This document shows, one piece after another, positions 27,801 through 42,800 of a stretch of 64,000 nucleotides of DNA. The position numbers and the translations under genes are program-made. The stretch's first letter is position 1; the number at the start of each line of letters is the position of its first letter. Origin of the DNA: Mytilus californianus (taxonomy: Eukaryota; Mollusca; Bivalvia; Mytilida; Mytilidae); the NCBI RefSeq assembly GCF_021869535.1, contig NW_026262723.1, positions 86,554,324 to 86,618,323 of the forward strand, in the 5' to 3' direction. The notes under the pieces are model-generated. The model searched no databases. It had not been told where the DNA came from and worked only from the letters and a program-made list of their open reading frames with translations.

Positions 27801-30800
27801 ATGTACCAGGCAATGAAACATATTATGTACTGCTAACTAATTTAAGAAAGTATGTGGAGTACCAGGTACAAGTGTTAGCTTATACCAGAATGGGAGATGG
27901 TGTCCTCAGTGAGAATGTACTCACTGTACAGACACATGAAGATGGTAAGATCATGGATAATAATAAGTGTATAAATCACATTTTATTTTTTGTACTTAAT
28001 AGTTGTATTTGATACAGGAAGTAGAAACCAAAATATCTATTCTTTTTATTGCAAAAACAGAATCTCGAAAGCCTTGTGTAAATATGATTAAGGACTGTGT
28101 TGATTGACTTGACATGATTGCAAATGCTTTTTTGAACTTCAGTCAAAATTGATTAACTTATTCCAATACTTTAAGGTCAGGAAAGATTTATGAAATATTT
28201 TTATTCACATTAGTGGTAGGGTATTGTAAGAATAAGAGACAAGATTAAGGTTAGTGGGGGTAACATTGTAAGTAATACTATTGAGTTGTTTAAGAAAAGT
28301 AAAGAAAAAGGCCCATGTGTCTCATACTTGTACATAAATGTTTGATGGAGAAAAAAGGACCCATGTGTTCATTTTATGTAGGTTTTTTTCCAACTATGGT
28401 GCATAGTACCTGGAAAACATAAACAAGAGCATGTAAACTGAAATGTGGCAGTTTTTTATGATTTTTTCATAAAAGATGAAATAGTTTTTTATTAAATAGG
28501 TTGCCTATAATAGGTTGTCATGATTATTTTACAGTACCTGGACCTCCAACTAAAATATGGTTTCCAGAAGTTACTTATTCCACTGCTAAAGTTGTATGGG
28601 AGCCTCCAACACAGCCTAATGGTATACTAACTGGTTATCTAGTATCCTACAAAGAGAGAGATGGCAGCTTGCAGGGTAACAGTTCAGACTTGCCTGTCAC
28701 ACAGAAGCAATATACAGTGGCAACGTTACAGAGGGAACAGTATTATATCTTTAAAGTGATGGCAAGAACCAGATTAGGATGGGGAGAACCAAAAGAAGTT
28801 CTTGTTTATACCATTATCAACAGAAGTAAGTAAATATGTATGAAGAAATGAGACAATCAGATAGAAAAGATATCAATATGAAATAAGGAGATGTGGTATG
28901 ATTGTTAATATGACATCTATCCCCCTATAGTCAGCTATGAAAAGAAACTCTGACTTGAAAAAATGTGAAACAATTCAAACGAGAAAAAAAAACAAATGCC
29001 TGATTAATGACAAAACAATAAAAGAAAAACAATTATGACAGACCACTGAACTACTGGCTCCTGACTTGGGACTGGCACATATAGAATGAGGCAGGGTTAA
29101 ACAAGTTTGTGAGCGCTCAACCCTCCCTTAGCCTGGGACAGTGGTGTTACAGCAAATTCGTTTTCAGAAAATTATTATAATTTTCACATAATGTAGGATT
29201 TATATACAAGTAAACCATATTAAAATATATAAAATAATTGAGTGGCTAATGTATGAAATATTTAAATAGGCAGTATTACTTATTATGAGTTTGTGATGTT
29301 AGTTTCAACAGGCATCAGAACCTTTATTTATTTTACCAAATGGAAAATATGAAATATATTTATTGTAAGAATCATAAAATTTCCTGTTTGAATATTGTTA
29401 CTTCCTGTCACGGCAGACTCCAGTCATGGCAGACAAGTAGGGTATTTATATGTTGACACATTCTTATTCAAGTTTTATTTTTACCTCTTTAGTAAAAAGC
29501 ATCAGTAAACTACCTATCATTTTTCTGTTTTATTTCTGACTTCAGGAAAGCCAGATAAACCAATGAAACCTCAGATAACAGCTGAAGTACAGGCCAGGAA
29601 TATTACAATTAGTTGGCAACCAGCCTATGATGGTTATGGTCCTATTAGAAACTATACCATACAGTATAAAAGTGAAGGAAATAGTTGGGTAGATTTCCAA
29701 GAGAGCATTCCTCCATCATCTTCAACCTTTACAGTTAAAGGGTAAAACTTCAACCTTTTTACTAAACTTGTCCATTTGCCAAGGTTACAATTAGAGGAAA
29801 CTTTAAACATTTTCATCTTATGTAGAGATAGTTTCTACTATTTAACATCGTTTGTCATTCCCAAGGTTGCTGGACATTGGGTAAAGGCCAATAAAAATTG
29901 TTTTGGTCGCATTACCAAATGACCAGTAAAATTTTTAATTTTGTTCAAGTCATATGTGTAAATATCCTATAAAAAAGAGTGTAGTCCAGTTAAGAAGAAT
30001 GGTTTACTGGACCAAATGTCCAGTTGATTTCTCAAAGCTTTGGGAACCACTGCATTGTACCTTAAAATAAAAACTAATATGTAATCCTACATTCTAACTT
30101 CTTTGATGGTGTCAACATTTAGATTCAGTCTGTGGTTAAAGATTTTTTTAGACATCAATCACTCTGTCAAATGTTCATTAATGAAACTTGGACAGACGCT
30201 TTTTCGTGATTAAGAAATATTTTATGAAGAAAAATTTTTGATTGTTTTTAATCTTTCTGTATTTTACTGATAAAAGGACTTTTTTATGTAAATAGCTTCT
30301 CTTGTTTTTACATGTACAAATTGTTTTTTTTCTTCCAAAATTGTAATTTATGGATTTTCAGTTATGTAAGACTGTTTATTATTTACTTCAGATTACACCC
30401 AAACACTCGTTACAACTTTCGTGTAGCAGCTACCAACGATATAGGAACAAGTAATTTCAGTGATCCTTCAGATGAAGTGAGAACTCGACAAGACAGTAAG
30501 TTTAATCATTAAAGGAACCTGGGGTGTTATTAAAGCCATAATTTGTACTTACCTGCAATACAAGTTGATTAAGAAATCTACTAGCCCACACAACTTAAAA
30601 TTATGACTTCCCTTTTTTCTGGTGGCTGATTTGCACCTTAGTGAATCACTTATCATAGATGGTGGAAATACTTTTGGGGTTTATTGAATGGTCAAGTGAG
30701 CTTTTCTCATGACTTGAGGTCCATCTTCTTTGCCAGTCGTCTGTTTACTTTTACAAATATCTTTATCTCCAAAACTACTCAACCATTCATTGTGGTATTG

Positions 30801-33800
30801 AGTTTAAAAATGTGTCCAATGATCCAGCCTGCCAACTAACATGACATAAAAAATTTAGGGTATAAAGCAAGTGTTGTCTATTATCTTGAAAGCTGCTGTA
30901 GATAGAGAAAATCTGACAGTCGCTAAACTGTTCGGAATGTAAAGGTGTACCTATGGTCCATTTACACCAAAGCTGCCAAACGACTTTTAACAGAGTTATT
31001 GCAACATGTGAAGCAGGATCTGCTTACCCTTCCTAAGCACCTGAAAATCACCCCCAGTTTTTTATGGGGTTTGTGTTGCTCAGTCTTTGGTTTTCTATGT
31101 TGTGTTTTGTGTACTGTTGTTTGTCTGTTTGTCTTTTTCTTATTTAGCCATGGCGTCAGTTTTGTTTTTACTTATGAGTTTGAATGTCCCTATGGTATCT
31201 TTCGCCCCTCTTTTAGATGACAAATTTTACCATTTTTTTTCATTTTTGCTGATTATCATGAAAATCATAATAATTAAAGAATACTTTAAATGTCAAAACT
31301 GATCAGATAGACAAGATCTTCAAATGAGTCAACATGGCAGAAATTGTCAGACAACTACTTATAGGACAAATGGAAGTTTTTAACGACCTTGACTGGCTAT
31401 ACAGCCCTTGCACGGTCGGTCACTTATAGGATTTATTGCCCCTCAATTTTTTTAAAGCGGGGGTATAAAAATTGAGGGGTACTTATAGGATTTATTGCCC
31501 CTCAATTTTTATACCCCCGCTTTAAAAAAAGTGGGGTATACTGTTTTACCTCTGTCTGTCCATCAATCCGTCCGTCCGTCCCATGGATATTTTTCGTCTC
31601 ATCTTTCTCGGGAACTACACTACAAGGATTTTTTGAAATTTGGTTTCAGGGTTTATATAAGTCAGCTATACCGTGTGATGCGTTTTCAGATTCATCACTT
31701 AACAACTTCCTGTTTACCGTTAAGTATTTGGGCGGGGTATCATCAGTGAGCAGTAGCTCACAGTTTCACTTGTTTTTACATTTTTTGCCTTTTATCTTGA
31801 AAACTAGTAAAAATAGAAAGAACCTTGATCTGGTCATGACCTATATTCTAGTGTACTATATTGTAGAGGGGCATTATTAAAGATGCACATAGATCTAGGT
31901 GAAGGTCTAGTTTAATGGTAGGCAAAAGATGTGAGATCAATTCATAATAAACTCATCATAGATACCAGGCTAAAAATTTTGTACCCAAGACACATGAAAT
32001 ATAAGGTACTTTCCATCAAGCAACTTGTACTCAAGTAAGTTAGGGCCAAATCAGGATGTCAAAATTCAATTAGAATTCCAGTATTTCATACAATTTTTTT
32101 AGTAATATCTCTTAAGAAAAAATAATTTTTATAGTTTGGTATCTTTGCTTAGAATGTAAAGTTATTTTCTTTTAAATTTTCAGAACCTGAAGGAGCCCCA
32201 CTAAATTTACAGGTCAAACCTCTCACTACCGATTCAATTCATATTACATGGGAGGTAAGTCGAGCTAGAAAGTTTAAATTGAAACTAAAATTTGCTTTTT
32301 TGAAATTTTAAAACATACTTTTATGCAGAAACAAACCCATAACTGATATTTTTTCAAAATGAAAACTGGCAATGATGCAGATGTTTAAGGAGGTGAGGGA
32401 GTGTGAAGCTGAATATGGTCTTCAAGTCAATATTTAATATTGCAAAAGTTCAATATATAATTATATTATCAGACATAGCAAGTATTTGTTTATTATATAA
32501 ATATTTAAGTAAATGTAGATAGTGATAATATTTAAAATTTGTGTATACTGCATGATGCTGGCATGAATAATGCATATTTGAAAGCTAGGAACATGAAACT
32601 TTAGAAAACAAAATGTTAGGCTGCTGTTATTTATAGTTGCATGAATATTGAAATATTAATAACTTGTATGTTGAATATGTGAAGTTTATCAATGAACTTG
32701 TCTGCCTAATTTTGCATGTAGGCTCCACCTAAGTCACTTTGGAATAGTGACAAACTAAACTACACAATGAGTTTTAGAGAATATTTCCCAGAAGGACCAT
32801 GGATTTATCAGGCAGATACATATTTGTACTCCAGTGTTGTCACTGGTCTTCATCCTAAGACATATGAGTTCAGAGTACGAGCTGTCAATCACCTAGGATG
32901 GGGCTCATGGAGTACTATCACCATGGAAGACATTGAGCTTGGTACTAAACATTGGTGTACCTAAACATTTGGTGTTGTAGCTTATGAAATACACCTCATA
33001 AGAGAGAAATAAAGCAGTTGGTTTAAAATTAGAAGAAAATAAGCTCAAAATATATGTGAATTTTTATTTTCGCTTATTGTATTTCACGTAAAAATACAAT
33101 TAAAAACAACACATTTTTCTCTCTCATGAAAAACAAGTATTTTTGCGTCTTTTCTGCATGACTTTTTCTGTATTGAGACTTGTGCACTGTGCATGTTTAT
33201 GAAATGATAGTTTAAAAGCAGTAGGTTATGCTACCTCTTCTAAAAACTTATGCTTACATGTATAGATGGAAAATATGAATGTTTTAAATAATTTGATCAA
33301 GAGAGTAACTAATCGAAATTTAAAATTAAAATTTCTTTTTAATTTTACATGAATAATTGACAACAAATTTCTTTTTTTAAAATGAATGGCCATTTGTTTT
33401 TTCCATCTTAAAAAAGTATGAGCATTTTGTCAACATGGATTGCCAACAGATGCTCCTACTCCATTTATTTCAAATCTTATTTCTCTTAGCTTTTTTAAGT
33501 TTTTAGTACTTTGTTTTATGTTGTGGTAATAATTTTGTTGTTGTATAGCATCCTGATCCTGCAACTTGGAATGGTGCTATTGTTGGTTACCTAATACAGT
33601 ATCGTAAAGCAGATATGGCAAGTTACAACGAGATATCAGTACAATATCCAAAAAAGGAGCTCATACTTGATGATCTTGTCAAATATGTCAATTATGAAGT
33701 GAAGATTATTGCTTTTAATTCAATTGGCAATGGGCCACCAAGTACTATTTCATCGGTATATGTTGGAGAAGCAGGTATGATAATAATAACAACAACCTAT

Positions 33801-36800
33801 CTGATTGGTATTGGGGTCAAGATACTACCATTTTAAATGGTTATTTGGTATAGCAGTGTTCAAAGTTTGGAATAGGGGCCAAATTTATATAAAACAACTT
33901 TGTTGGCCTTCTCTTTTCATGAAAATTTCAACCCTTGAGACATAAGCTTTTATTTGATATCTTTATTTAAATAAGATAATTATTCATGGAATACTGTACA
34001 AAGTTAAAGAATTTCCATGGATTAAGCTTTGGATTTGACTGTCAATTGTTTGCATAGCATAAAGACATCCTTAATTATCAATAGTACAATTTAATTAAAA
34101 GTGATTTAATATCATCTTAGGAGTTACTTACCAAACTGTTATGATCACAAATAGTTATATCCTCGAGTTATAAAGTACATCTCATAAACATCCAATTGAT
34201 GCCTCGTTTTCCACAAAGGTTATGTTAGTACAAGTATGAACTTGGAGTGTCAACCAAATGCTTTTATCCCAGGACATGAACTTGATAACATGGCTCTCCC
34301 AGTCTTGTCCACAGAGTACAATAAAATCAGTTTAAGGGGGCATATATTATCATATTATAAGATAAATGGATGAGTCATACATAATATCATGGGAAAAGGG
34401 TCCATTAAGTTCTAATATTGTATGTGTCCAAAAGTTAGTTATATTATATGGGGAAGGGTTTAGTAAATGTAGACATGGGCTCTGAGTTGAACTATTAAAA
34501 ATTGAACAGATAGATTGACAGCTGTGGTAATTTTTTTTATTTCTTTATCCTTTCTTTTAATGCACTGGTATGTCATTTGCATGAGGTTTATTATTTTATT
34601 CTTTTTAAATGTGTTTATTTTTATATTTAATTCTTTGTAGATTTACTTTTACGTTGATCAGTCTCTATTAATATGTAATAGCAGTGAAGACTGAATAACC
34701 AAGTTTTACAAGCATGTTGTGAAAAGTTAATTATGAATGCACTAATTTTGAAACTTAAAAGTCTTTACCATTTGCTATTAAATTTGTTGTTCTTTATATT
34801 TTAATATTCTGTACTGTTATAATTTATCTCAGTTTTGCTAATTGAACATGTGTCGCAGAGTTCTCGAAATCTTTTTTTCCCCCTCTGATGCACCTTGAAG
34901 AAAACCTGCTGGTCCTCACTATTATTTCTATTGCAAAATACCAAAATTGTGTTGGTCCTTTGCAAAATTTTGGTGCTCAAAGCCTTTTTGACCACAACTT
35001 TTCGAGAACTCAGGCGTCGACAAGAAATGTTTGTTTCTACTATGAAGACAGATATACATTGTAAATGATTAACATAGTTTTATCTGATTTCTATAGCTCC
35101 ATCAGCTGCTCCTGTCAGTATTACTACAGAGGCAATGAATTCAACACAAATCAAAGTTAAATGGGAACCACCACCTACAGAAACACACAATGGAGAACTT
35201 TCTGGATACAAGGTATTTAAAGTATGGATGGATATGGGGGAAAAATAGAATAAGATATTGGAAAATATAATAAATCAGTACGATGATGGTTTTTTTTTTT
35301 AAAACTACCTTGCTATTTTTTGTTTCTTTAGCCTTCTTAATGCCTTCTTTGTAGGCAAATCAGGAGATCCCCAATGAAATGATACATGTTTGGTACATTT
35401 GGAGAAGTGATAATGTCAATGGCAGACAGTTTTCTAGTTCGAAAGACCATTGATAGTCTTAATAGCTTTTCCCCTAGGCAACTTTAATGACATCATGCTT
35501 TCTCTTGTTACTCATGATGAGAAAACCCCATATCCCCCCAAAAGCGTAAGATGGGAAATGGTCATACAGAAAGATCAAAGAAAATTTGGGTAACTAGAAC
35601 TAATTTGAAATGTTTAACTTTTGTAGGTGTTCTACTGGTTGGCATCTGCAGACCCAAATTCAGCATTGTCAGTGATAGTGAGAGAAAAGGAGGCATTCTT
35701 AAAGCATCTGTCAATCTACACAATGTATCTTATAACAGTCCAGGCTTACAATTTGGCAGGAGAGGGGCCTAAAAGTTCTCCTCATTCTAGTAGAACGAAA
35801 CAAGAAAGTATGTATTGTGTTGTATTATAGTCAGTAGATTTAGCGAGAAGTTATGTGGTTTTTGGGTAAAGATTGAATGAAATGCAATCAAAACCCTATG
35901 GTACTGACTTGATATTTAAATCTTCCAAGGTTTATCACTACCTTTGATAGTTCAAACAAAAATAGTGCAGTGAAGTGATCATTCTTTAGATCTTATGCAG
36001 TCAATGTCAAGCAATTTATTAATGATATTATATAATTAGATATTCAAGTTACAATATGATGTGTATTTGAATTACCATACTTGTCAAGAAAACTTTATTG
36101 AAATTACATAAGTAATGCATGGTGTATGAATCTGTTATAAAATAAGCTCAACTACAATGTACAATCATGAACAATGGAAGATAACTCCAACTCAAATTTA
36201 TAATTTGACTAACTAATTACAATTCAATGTGTTATTTTTTTAAATTCACAAAATTGCAAAATGGAAGCAATCTTTACCCTATCAGTGCTCACAAGCACTT
36301 TGATTTTTATAGTCAAGTCAATAACACACACATATTTTTTTCGATAATCAGATATGCAGTTGCTCAGTTATTCTGACATTGAAAGATGTGAGATGAGACA
36401 TCCATGTTCAATCCTAACTGAAAATTTATCTAAAAAATGTTGATTTAGCTTCCAGTTACAAAAAAACAATGACATTATGAAAGAAAATTTTTATTTTCAT
36501 ATTTTATGTATCAAGCTTTCACTACAGTAAAATGGACGGCCGTACCAGTTAATTTAAAGTTATCTTATATCTTACAGAACCTGGAGTGCCTGGTGAAATA
36601 GTTATAGTTAATGCTACCATGACAACAGTCAATGTAACATGGGGTCGGCCTAAAGAGCCGAATGGTATAATAACAGCATATGAATTAGCTTACAAACAAC
36701 AGCAATCAGGGGACGGTTAGTATCTGATAATAAATTAAAATAACTTTTTTCAACTGAAAGCCAAAAAATGGTCAAGATTCTATGAATTATTGATAAATTA

Positions 36801-39800
36801 TTTGCACATCTTATGTGGAAAATTGAGATATATTTATAAATATATAACATGCATAAAAAGTTTTCTGAACATCCAGTGGGTGTGTTTTACAACTTAGACT
36901 AGCTATTAGGCCATGAACATCACGCTATAGTGTACATCTACCACAAACAAAAATAGGAGAGCAGATGAAATATTTCCAAATTATCAAATAGAGTAAGATT
37001 TATATTTAGAATCACATTTAGAATATTTCAAATAATTAGAAATAAGCAAAATTATTCTAAAAATACTTAAAATCACTAGATATAAACAATATTCCAAGAA
37101 TTTATCATGAAGCCCATTAAAGTTTACATGTAGTAAAATTGTTGTATTCCTTTTTAGAGAGTCGTCTTACTCAGTTGACAATACCAGGAACCAGAGAGCA
37201 TGTTGTTATAGATAAACTTGAAGAGGGAAAGGTCTATGATTTTACTGTCAAAGCTGTTACATCTATAGGTGCTGGACCTGAAACAACTAAATCTATAACT
37301 ATGGGACCACAGCCAGGTTGGAATTTTTTAAAGTCATATGATCCTTCAAATTTAACAGAAAGTTAAATATGATTTATATACTTGAATGGCTAAGTTTTAC
37401 TAAAAAAACATAGACAAAGACTTCTTTAAAAAGAAAATCCATTATTTTTTATCTTAATCTTTAGAAATGTACTGCAATTGAATTATTGTCTTTCTGCACT
37501 CTAATTGCTGAGGTTTTCTGTATGCAGTGACCTTAACCATGACACCTCTCATTTTGGTATCATTCCATCAAGACTCCTCAATGACCCTTTAAAAACCTAC
37601 AATATTTTCAGGTTCTCCTGGTAGACCAGACCAACCCACTGCTGTAATTGAAGGGAGAAATGTAGTACTACAATGGAAAAATGGTTCAGAAGGAATTGCA
37701 CCTATAACAGCTTATTACATCCAAGCTGTTAGCAGAAGTATGTAGTTATGCATTTGTTTTTGACACAGTTTGTGTTAAACTTTCAATGTTTGTAGATCTA
37801 TGAAGAGAAAACTTAAAAAAAAACAATGAATTTTTATTTTTTATGCCCCGCTGTAGCGGAGGGGGCAGTAAGTTTTACCCTTGTCCGTCTGTACGTCCAT
37901 CCGTCCCAAAGTTGGTTTCCGTTCTCTAACTTTAGTTTGCCTCAACCAAATGTTATGAAATTTATATAAAATGCTTATTACCACAAAACACAGATCAAGT
38001 TTGAATTTTGGTGGTGTCACTTTAACTGTTCTAGAGTTATGCCCCTTTACAAATGGAAAAATTGCTGAATTTTGCGTTTCCGTTCTCTAACTTTAGTTTG
38101 CCTCAACCAAATGTTATGAAACTTATACTCAATGCTTATCACCACAAAATACAGATCAATTTTGAATTTTGGTGGTGTCACTTTAACTGTTCTAGAGTTG
38201 TGTCCCTTTACAAATGGAAAAATTGCTAAATTTTGCGTTTCTGTTCTCTTACTTAAGTTATCCTCAACCAAATGTTACAAAACTTAAACACAATGCTTAT
38301 TACCACAAAACACAGATCAAGTTTTAATTTTGGTGGCGTCACTGTAACCGTTCTAGAGTTATGACCCTTTACAAATGGAAAAATTGCTGAATATTTCATT
38401 TCTGTTCTTTAACTTAAGTTTGCCACAACCAAATGTTATGAAACTTATACATAATACTTATTACCATAAAACTCAGTTCAAGTATAAATTTGGGTAGGGT
38501 CACTTTTACCGTTCTTCAGTTATGTCGCTTTATAACTTTATATGATATGCAAGCGGGGGGCATCATCTGTGTCCCATGGACACATTCCCCATTTATTTTA
38601 TCATGTAAAAAGTTTAAGATAACTTAGTGAATTTAAGGTAAATATGCTTGTTGCAGCATCAAATTCTAATGAAAGATCTGAAAACATTTTTTTGTTATTC
38701 AAGGAACTTATAAACATTTACTACTGCACCCATCTTTCTTTTTTCAATATTCCTACCTGTAACAGTTTAATGGATTTTACCCCCATTTACTGTTAAATAC
38801 ATATTCAATTCATTGACATACTGTGGATTCATTTATTTTCTTGGATACCAATTTTTGGTGGAATGAGGAAAAAACAGTATTATCGTGGATATTTGATTTT
38901 GTGGTTTTCACAAAGTCTGGATTCAAGCCTATAGTAAAGTGTGTACTTCAGTAATTCTTGGTAATCCTATACCCATGAAATTAAAAAAAAAATGGTATTC
39001 TATGAATAATAATGAATCCACATAAATTGACATGATTTGTTATTTTAACTGAACTTTTTAGTTGGGAAATTAATATAATAATTGTATGCAGAAAAAAATA
39101 TTTGAATGATTTTTGAATGCTGAAGTTTTTTTCCCCATCATATATGGACTTACTTTCCATTGCCTTTCCTGCTACACTACAGGATGAATATGTTTTTCGT
39201 AATGTTATTAACATGATATAAACACTAAATAGTATTCCTGTCTACATCTACTTTATTTATATAAATAGAAATCAATATATAGATATTATTTATTTATTAA
39301 AACAATTGTATATAAAAATAAGAAATTTTAGTTACAGAGAGATTATTATATTTATTATAGGTACCTTGACATGGAGAATAGTACATGTCCAGTATTCTAG
39401 CAGCACTAAAGTCAGTTTACCATGGCCTAATATGTGTAATGATGGTGGCTGTCAATTTAATGTGATGGCATTCAATTATAAAGGAACAGGTCTTGCAAGT
39501 AAACCTACACAATGGCTAGGTATGTTACATTTGATATACCAGTCAGTTTTTGCTAATCTCTATTAGAGAAAAGAAATTTTTGTATTTGTGATATTGTGTT
39601 TTGTTTTCTTTTATAGAAAAACAATGGATAGATTAGTTATACACACCTCTTTTCTTAACTTATTGATATTCTTATTACTGTTTGCTTTACTTGTTCATTC
39701 ATTTATTCATTCATTCATTCTTTCATTAAGTTATTGTTTCATTCATTCATTGTGTCAAATCACGTCATCCAGATGTAACATAGATCTGTATCACCTTTTG

Positions 39801-42800
39801 TTAATCTGCAACTCCTTGAAAATGACTTGACTAAATTCAATCAAACTCGCACAGAATCTTCTGCAGGACATAAATTGTGAGTTCAGTCTGTTTAGTTATG
39901 TCTGTCGTCATTTATTTCATTGGGGATATCCTGATACATGTAAAGTTATAAAAAGCAACATCTATTTTGCCTTCTGCTTTTTTTTATGAATACCAAAATT
40001 AAAACCCTCAATCATTTAACTCAAGTTTATGTATTGATATGATAATATATTGGGCTTTTCCAGAATTATTTGAATGGGAGGGGGGATCGGCAGGCACTTT
40101 TGTTAAAATTTAATGGGTGATGGTTATTTTAGACGGATAGCCTCAACAATTCTATGAAACAATCAATAACAATTTTATGTCTGTGTTAAGGAAAAAGGTG
40201 CCTTCTTAATTACTTATGGGGTTGATCACCTATCGTGTGAGAATATATTATAAGCACCATCTTCATATGAAGTAAACATATTTTCCTCTGTATTTGTTTT
40301 TTCTTGAATTTTTGGAAATTACCATTAATCATGAAACCACCCACAATTTATTTATTTGAGTCCCTCCCACCTCCCCAATGTGTTTAAATCTGAAACAGAC
40401 AGTCAATTTTATATTGCTACAGTATTGAAGGGAGTGAATCATTCATTTGTTTGACATTAAATTTCTCATTACAGAACAAATAGCAGTAGCTAAATCTTTC
40501 CATAATCAGTGGTGGTTTCTTGTCATAATGGCATTAGCAGGGGCTGTGATTATGCTGATGGTTGTTTCTCTATTGTGCCTAGTTCACAGGAGAACCAAAA
40601 ACGGTAAGTGGAGTCTTTTTTATAACAATAGCCTCTTTTTATAACCTAATACATAGATAAGTTTAGTGCCTAAAAACATGGGGGAAAAAGTAACATTATA
40701 TTTGATATTTGGCCCACCTTTTGATAGACATCGAGAATTGTTTGATAATTATCAATGGAAAAATTATGATGAAACAGATTTGAACCACATTTTGGTAGAC
40801 ATCCAGAATTTTGAAGATTACCCGTAGCAATTTGAAAACATGATACATTTTTGAACCACACTTTTTTGTTTCCCCCGAGACTGAATCAAAAAGTGGGACT
40901 TAGGCATGATGTTTCCTTCAGCAGCCGCGTCAACAATGGTAGGTCAATGATATTTGTTATGCAGTTATATTAGCATTGGCACATTTCATTTCCATGGATA
41001 TATTTAGGCCCCACCCCCTCAGTCATGGTCTATTGACTTTGAAACTTTTTGCTTACTTAACATGTATTAGTGTGATTAGGTCAGTTTAAGGAGAACCACT
41101 AGTGGTAGGTCAATGATATTTGGTATGCAGTTGTATTAGCATTGGCACATTTCATTTCCATTGAGATTATTTGGCCCTACCCCCTCAGTCATGGTCTATT
41201 GACTTTAAAAATTTTGCCTACTTAATTTGTATTAGTTTGTAATTAGGTCATTTAAGGGGAACCATTAGCAGTAAGTTAATGATTTTTGGTATGCAGATGT
41301 ATAAGCATGGGCACATCTCATTTCCATGGAGATTATTTTGCTCTGCCCCTTCAGTCATGGTCAGACTTTGAATGTTTTGCATAGTTTGCATGTTTAAGTT
41401 TGTAATCAGAACAGTTTAAGAGGAACCACTAATGTTATGTCAATGATAGTATTAGCACTTGCAAGTCTTCATTTCCATGAAGATTATTTGGTCCCGCACC
41501 CTATCAAGGTTCATTAACTTTGAATATTTTGAAATTTATATGTTTAAAAATATCCCATTAGCATTCAATATTTGCAAATTACAAAAAGACGAGACATATC
41601 TCTGTGTCAACAGTTTTGTTGACTCCAGAACTGATTTCAAACATTTATAGCCCACATTTTTCGTATCCATCCAAAATTGTTGACCATTGGTTGGTTGTTT
41701 CCCTTTTTTAACCAAAGGAAAAACACTGAGTAACAGTTGCCATAAAATTCTTCATATATAAAAAAAAGGTTCAAGTAGTGAACACTCTAATTATACGACC
41801 GCAAAAAAATTTTTGTGGTCGTATATTGGTATGACGTTGGCGTCGTCGTCGTCGTCGTCGTCGTCCGGCGTCGTCCGAAGACACATTGGTTTTCGCACTC
41901 TAACTTTAGTTTAAGTGAATGGATCCTTATGAAATTTTACCACAAGGTTCAATACCACAAAAGGAAGGTTGGGATTGATTTTGGGGGTTATGGTAATAAC
42001 AGTAAAGGAATTAGGGGCCAAAAAGGGGCTAAAAATAAGCATTTTTGTAACTTCCAGACATAACTTGTGTCTTAGTGTATGGATCTCTCTGACATTGTAC
42101 CACAAGGTTCCATATCACTAAAGGAATTCTGGGATTGATTTTGGGGGTAATTGCCTCCAAATTTTAGGAATTAGGGGCCAAAAAAGGGGCAAAAAACAAG
42201 CATTTTTCTAGTTTCATGACAATAACTTGTGTGTAAGTGTATGGATCTTTCTGAAATTGTACTACAAGGTTCCATATCACAAAGGGAAAGCTGGGTTTGA
42301 GTTTGGGGGTAATTGCCCTAAACATTTAGGAATTTGGGGCCAAAAAGGGTTCAAAAAACACATTTTTTTCTAGTTTCCAGACAATAACTTGTGTTCAAGT
42401 GTATGGATCTCTCTGAAATTGTACTGCAAGGTACCATACCACAAAGGGAAGGCTGGGATTGAGTTTGGGGGTGATGAATCATAATGGGGGTTCAAAAAAT
42501 TTTGGGGGGATTTATTTTTTTTTCCTTTTTTTTCTTTTTTTCCTTTTTTGTTTCTTTTAAAATTTTCCATTTTAAGTTGGTTATTTCTGATTTATATTTA
42601 AAATCAAATAATAATGATATGGTAGGAGATACACACCAAACAGGATGTGTAAATTATTATATAATAAGTATTGTGCAATAGCAAGAAATTTTCAATTGCA
42701 CAGTATTGCATAATAGCAAGAAATCTTCAATTGCACAGTATTGCGCAATAGCAAGAAATCTTCAATTGCACAGTATTGCGCAATAGCAAGAAATATCCAA

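Noticed and set aside
33450-33526. Frame starting DAPTP after an AG at 33449, like an FN3 start
   Set aside because: It runs into T-rich intron sequence coding mostly Phe/Leu, and the only GT gives the wrong phase for the next exon.
32942-33548. A lost exon encoding the first half of a 14th FN3 domain
   Set aside because: No phase 1 to 0 exon with a Trp and splice sites is present. The 13-domain count and matching phases are explained better by alternative second-half exons.
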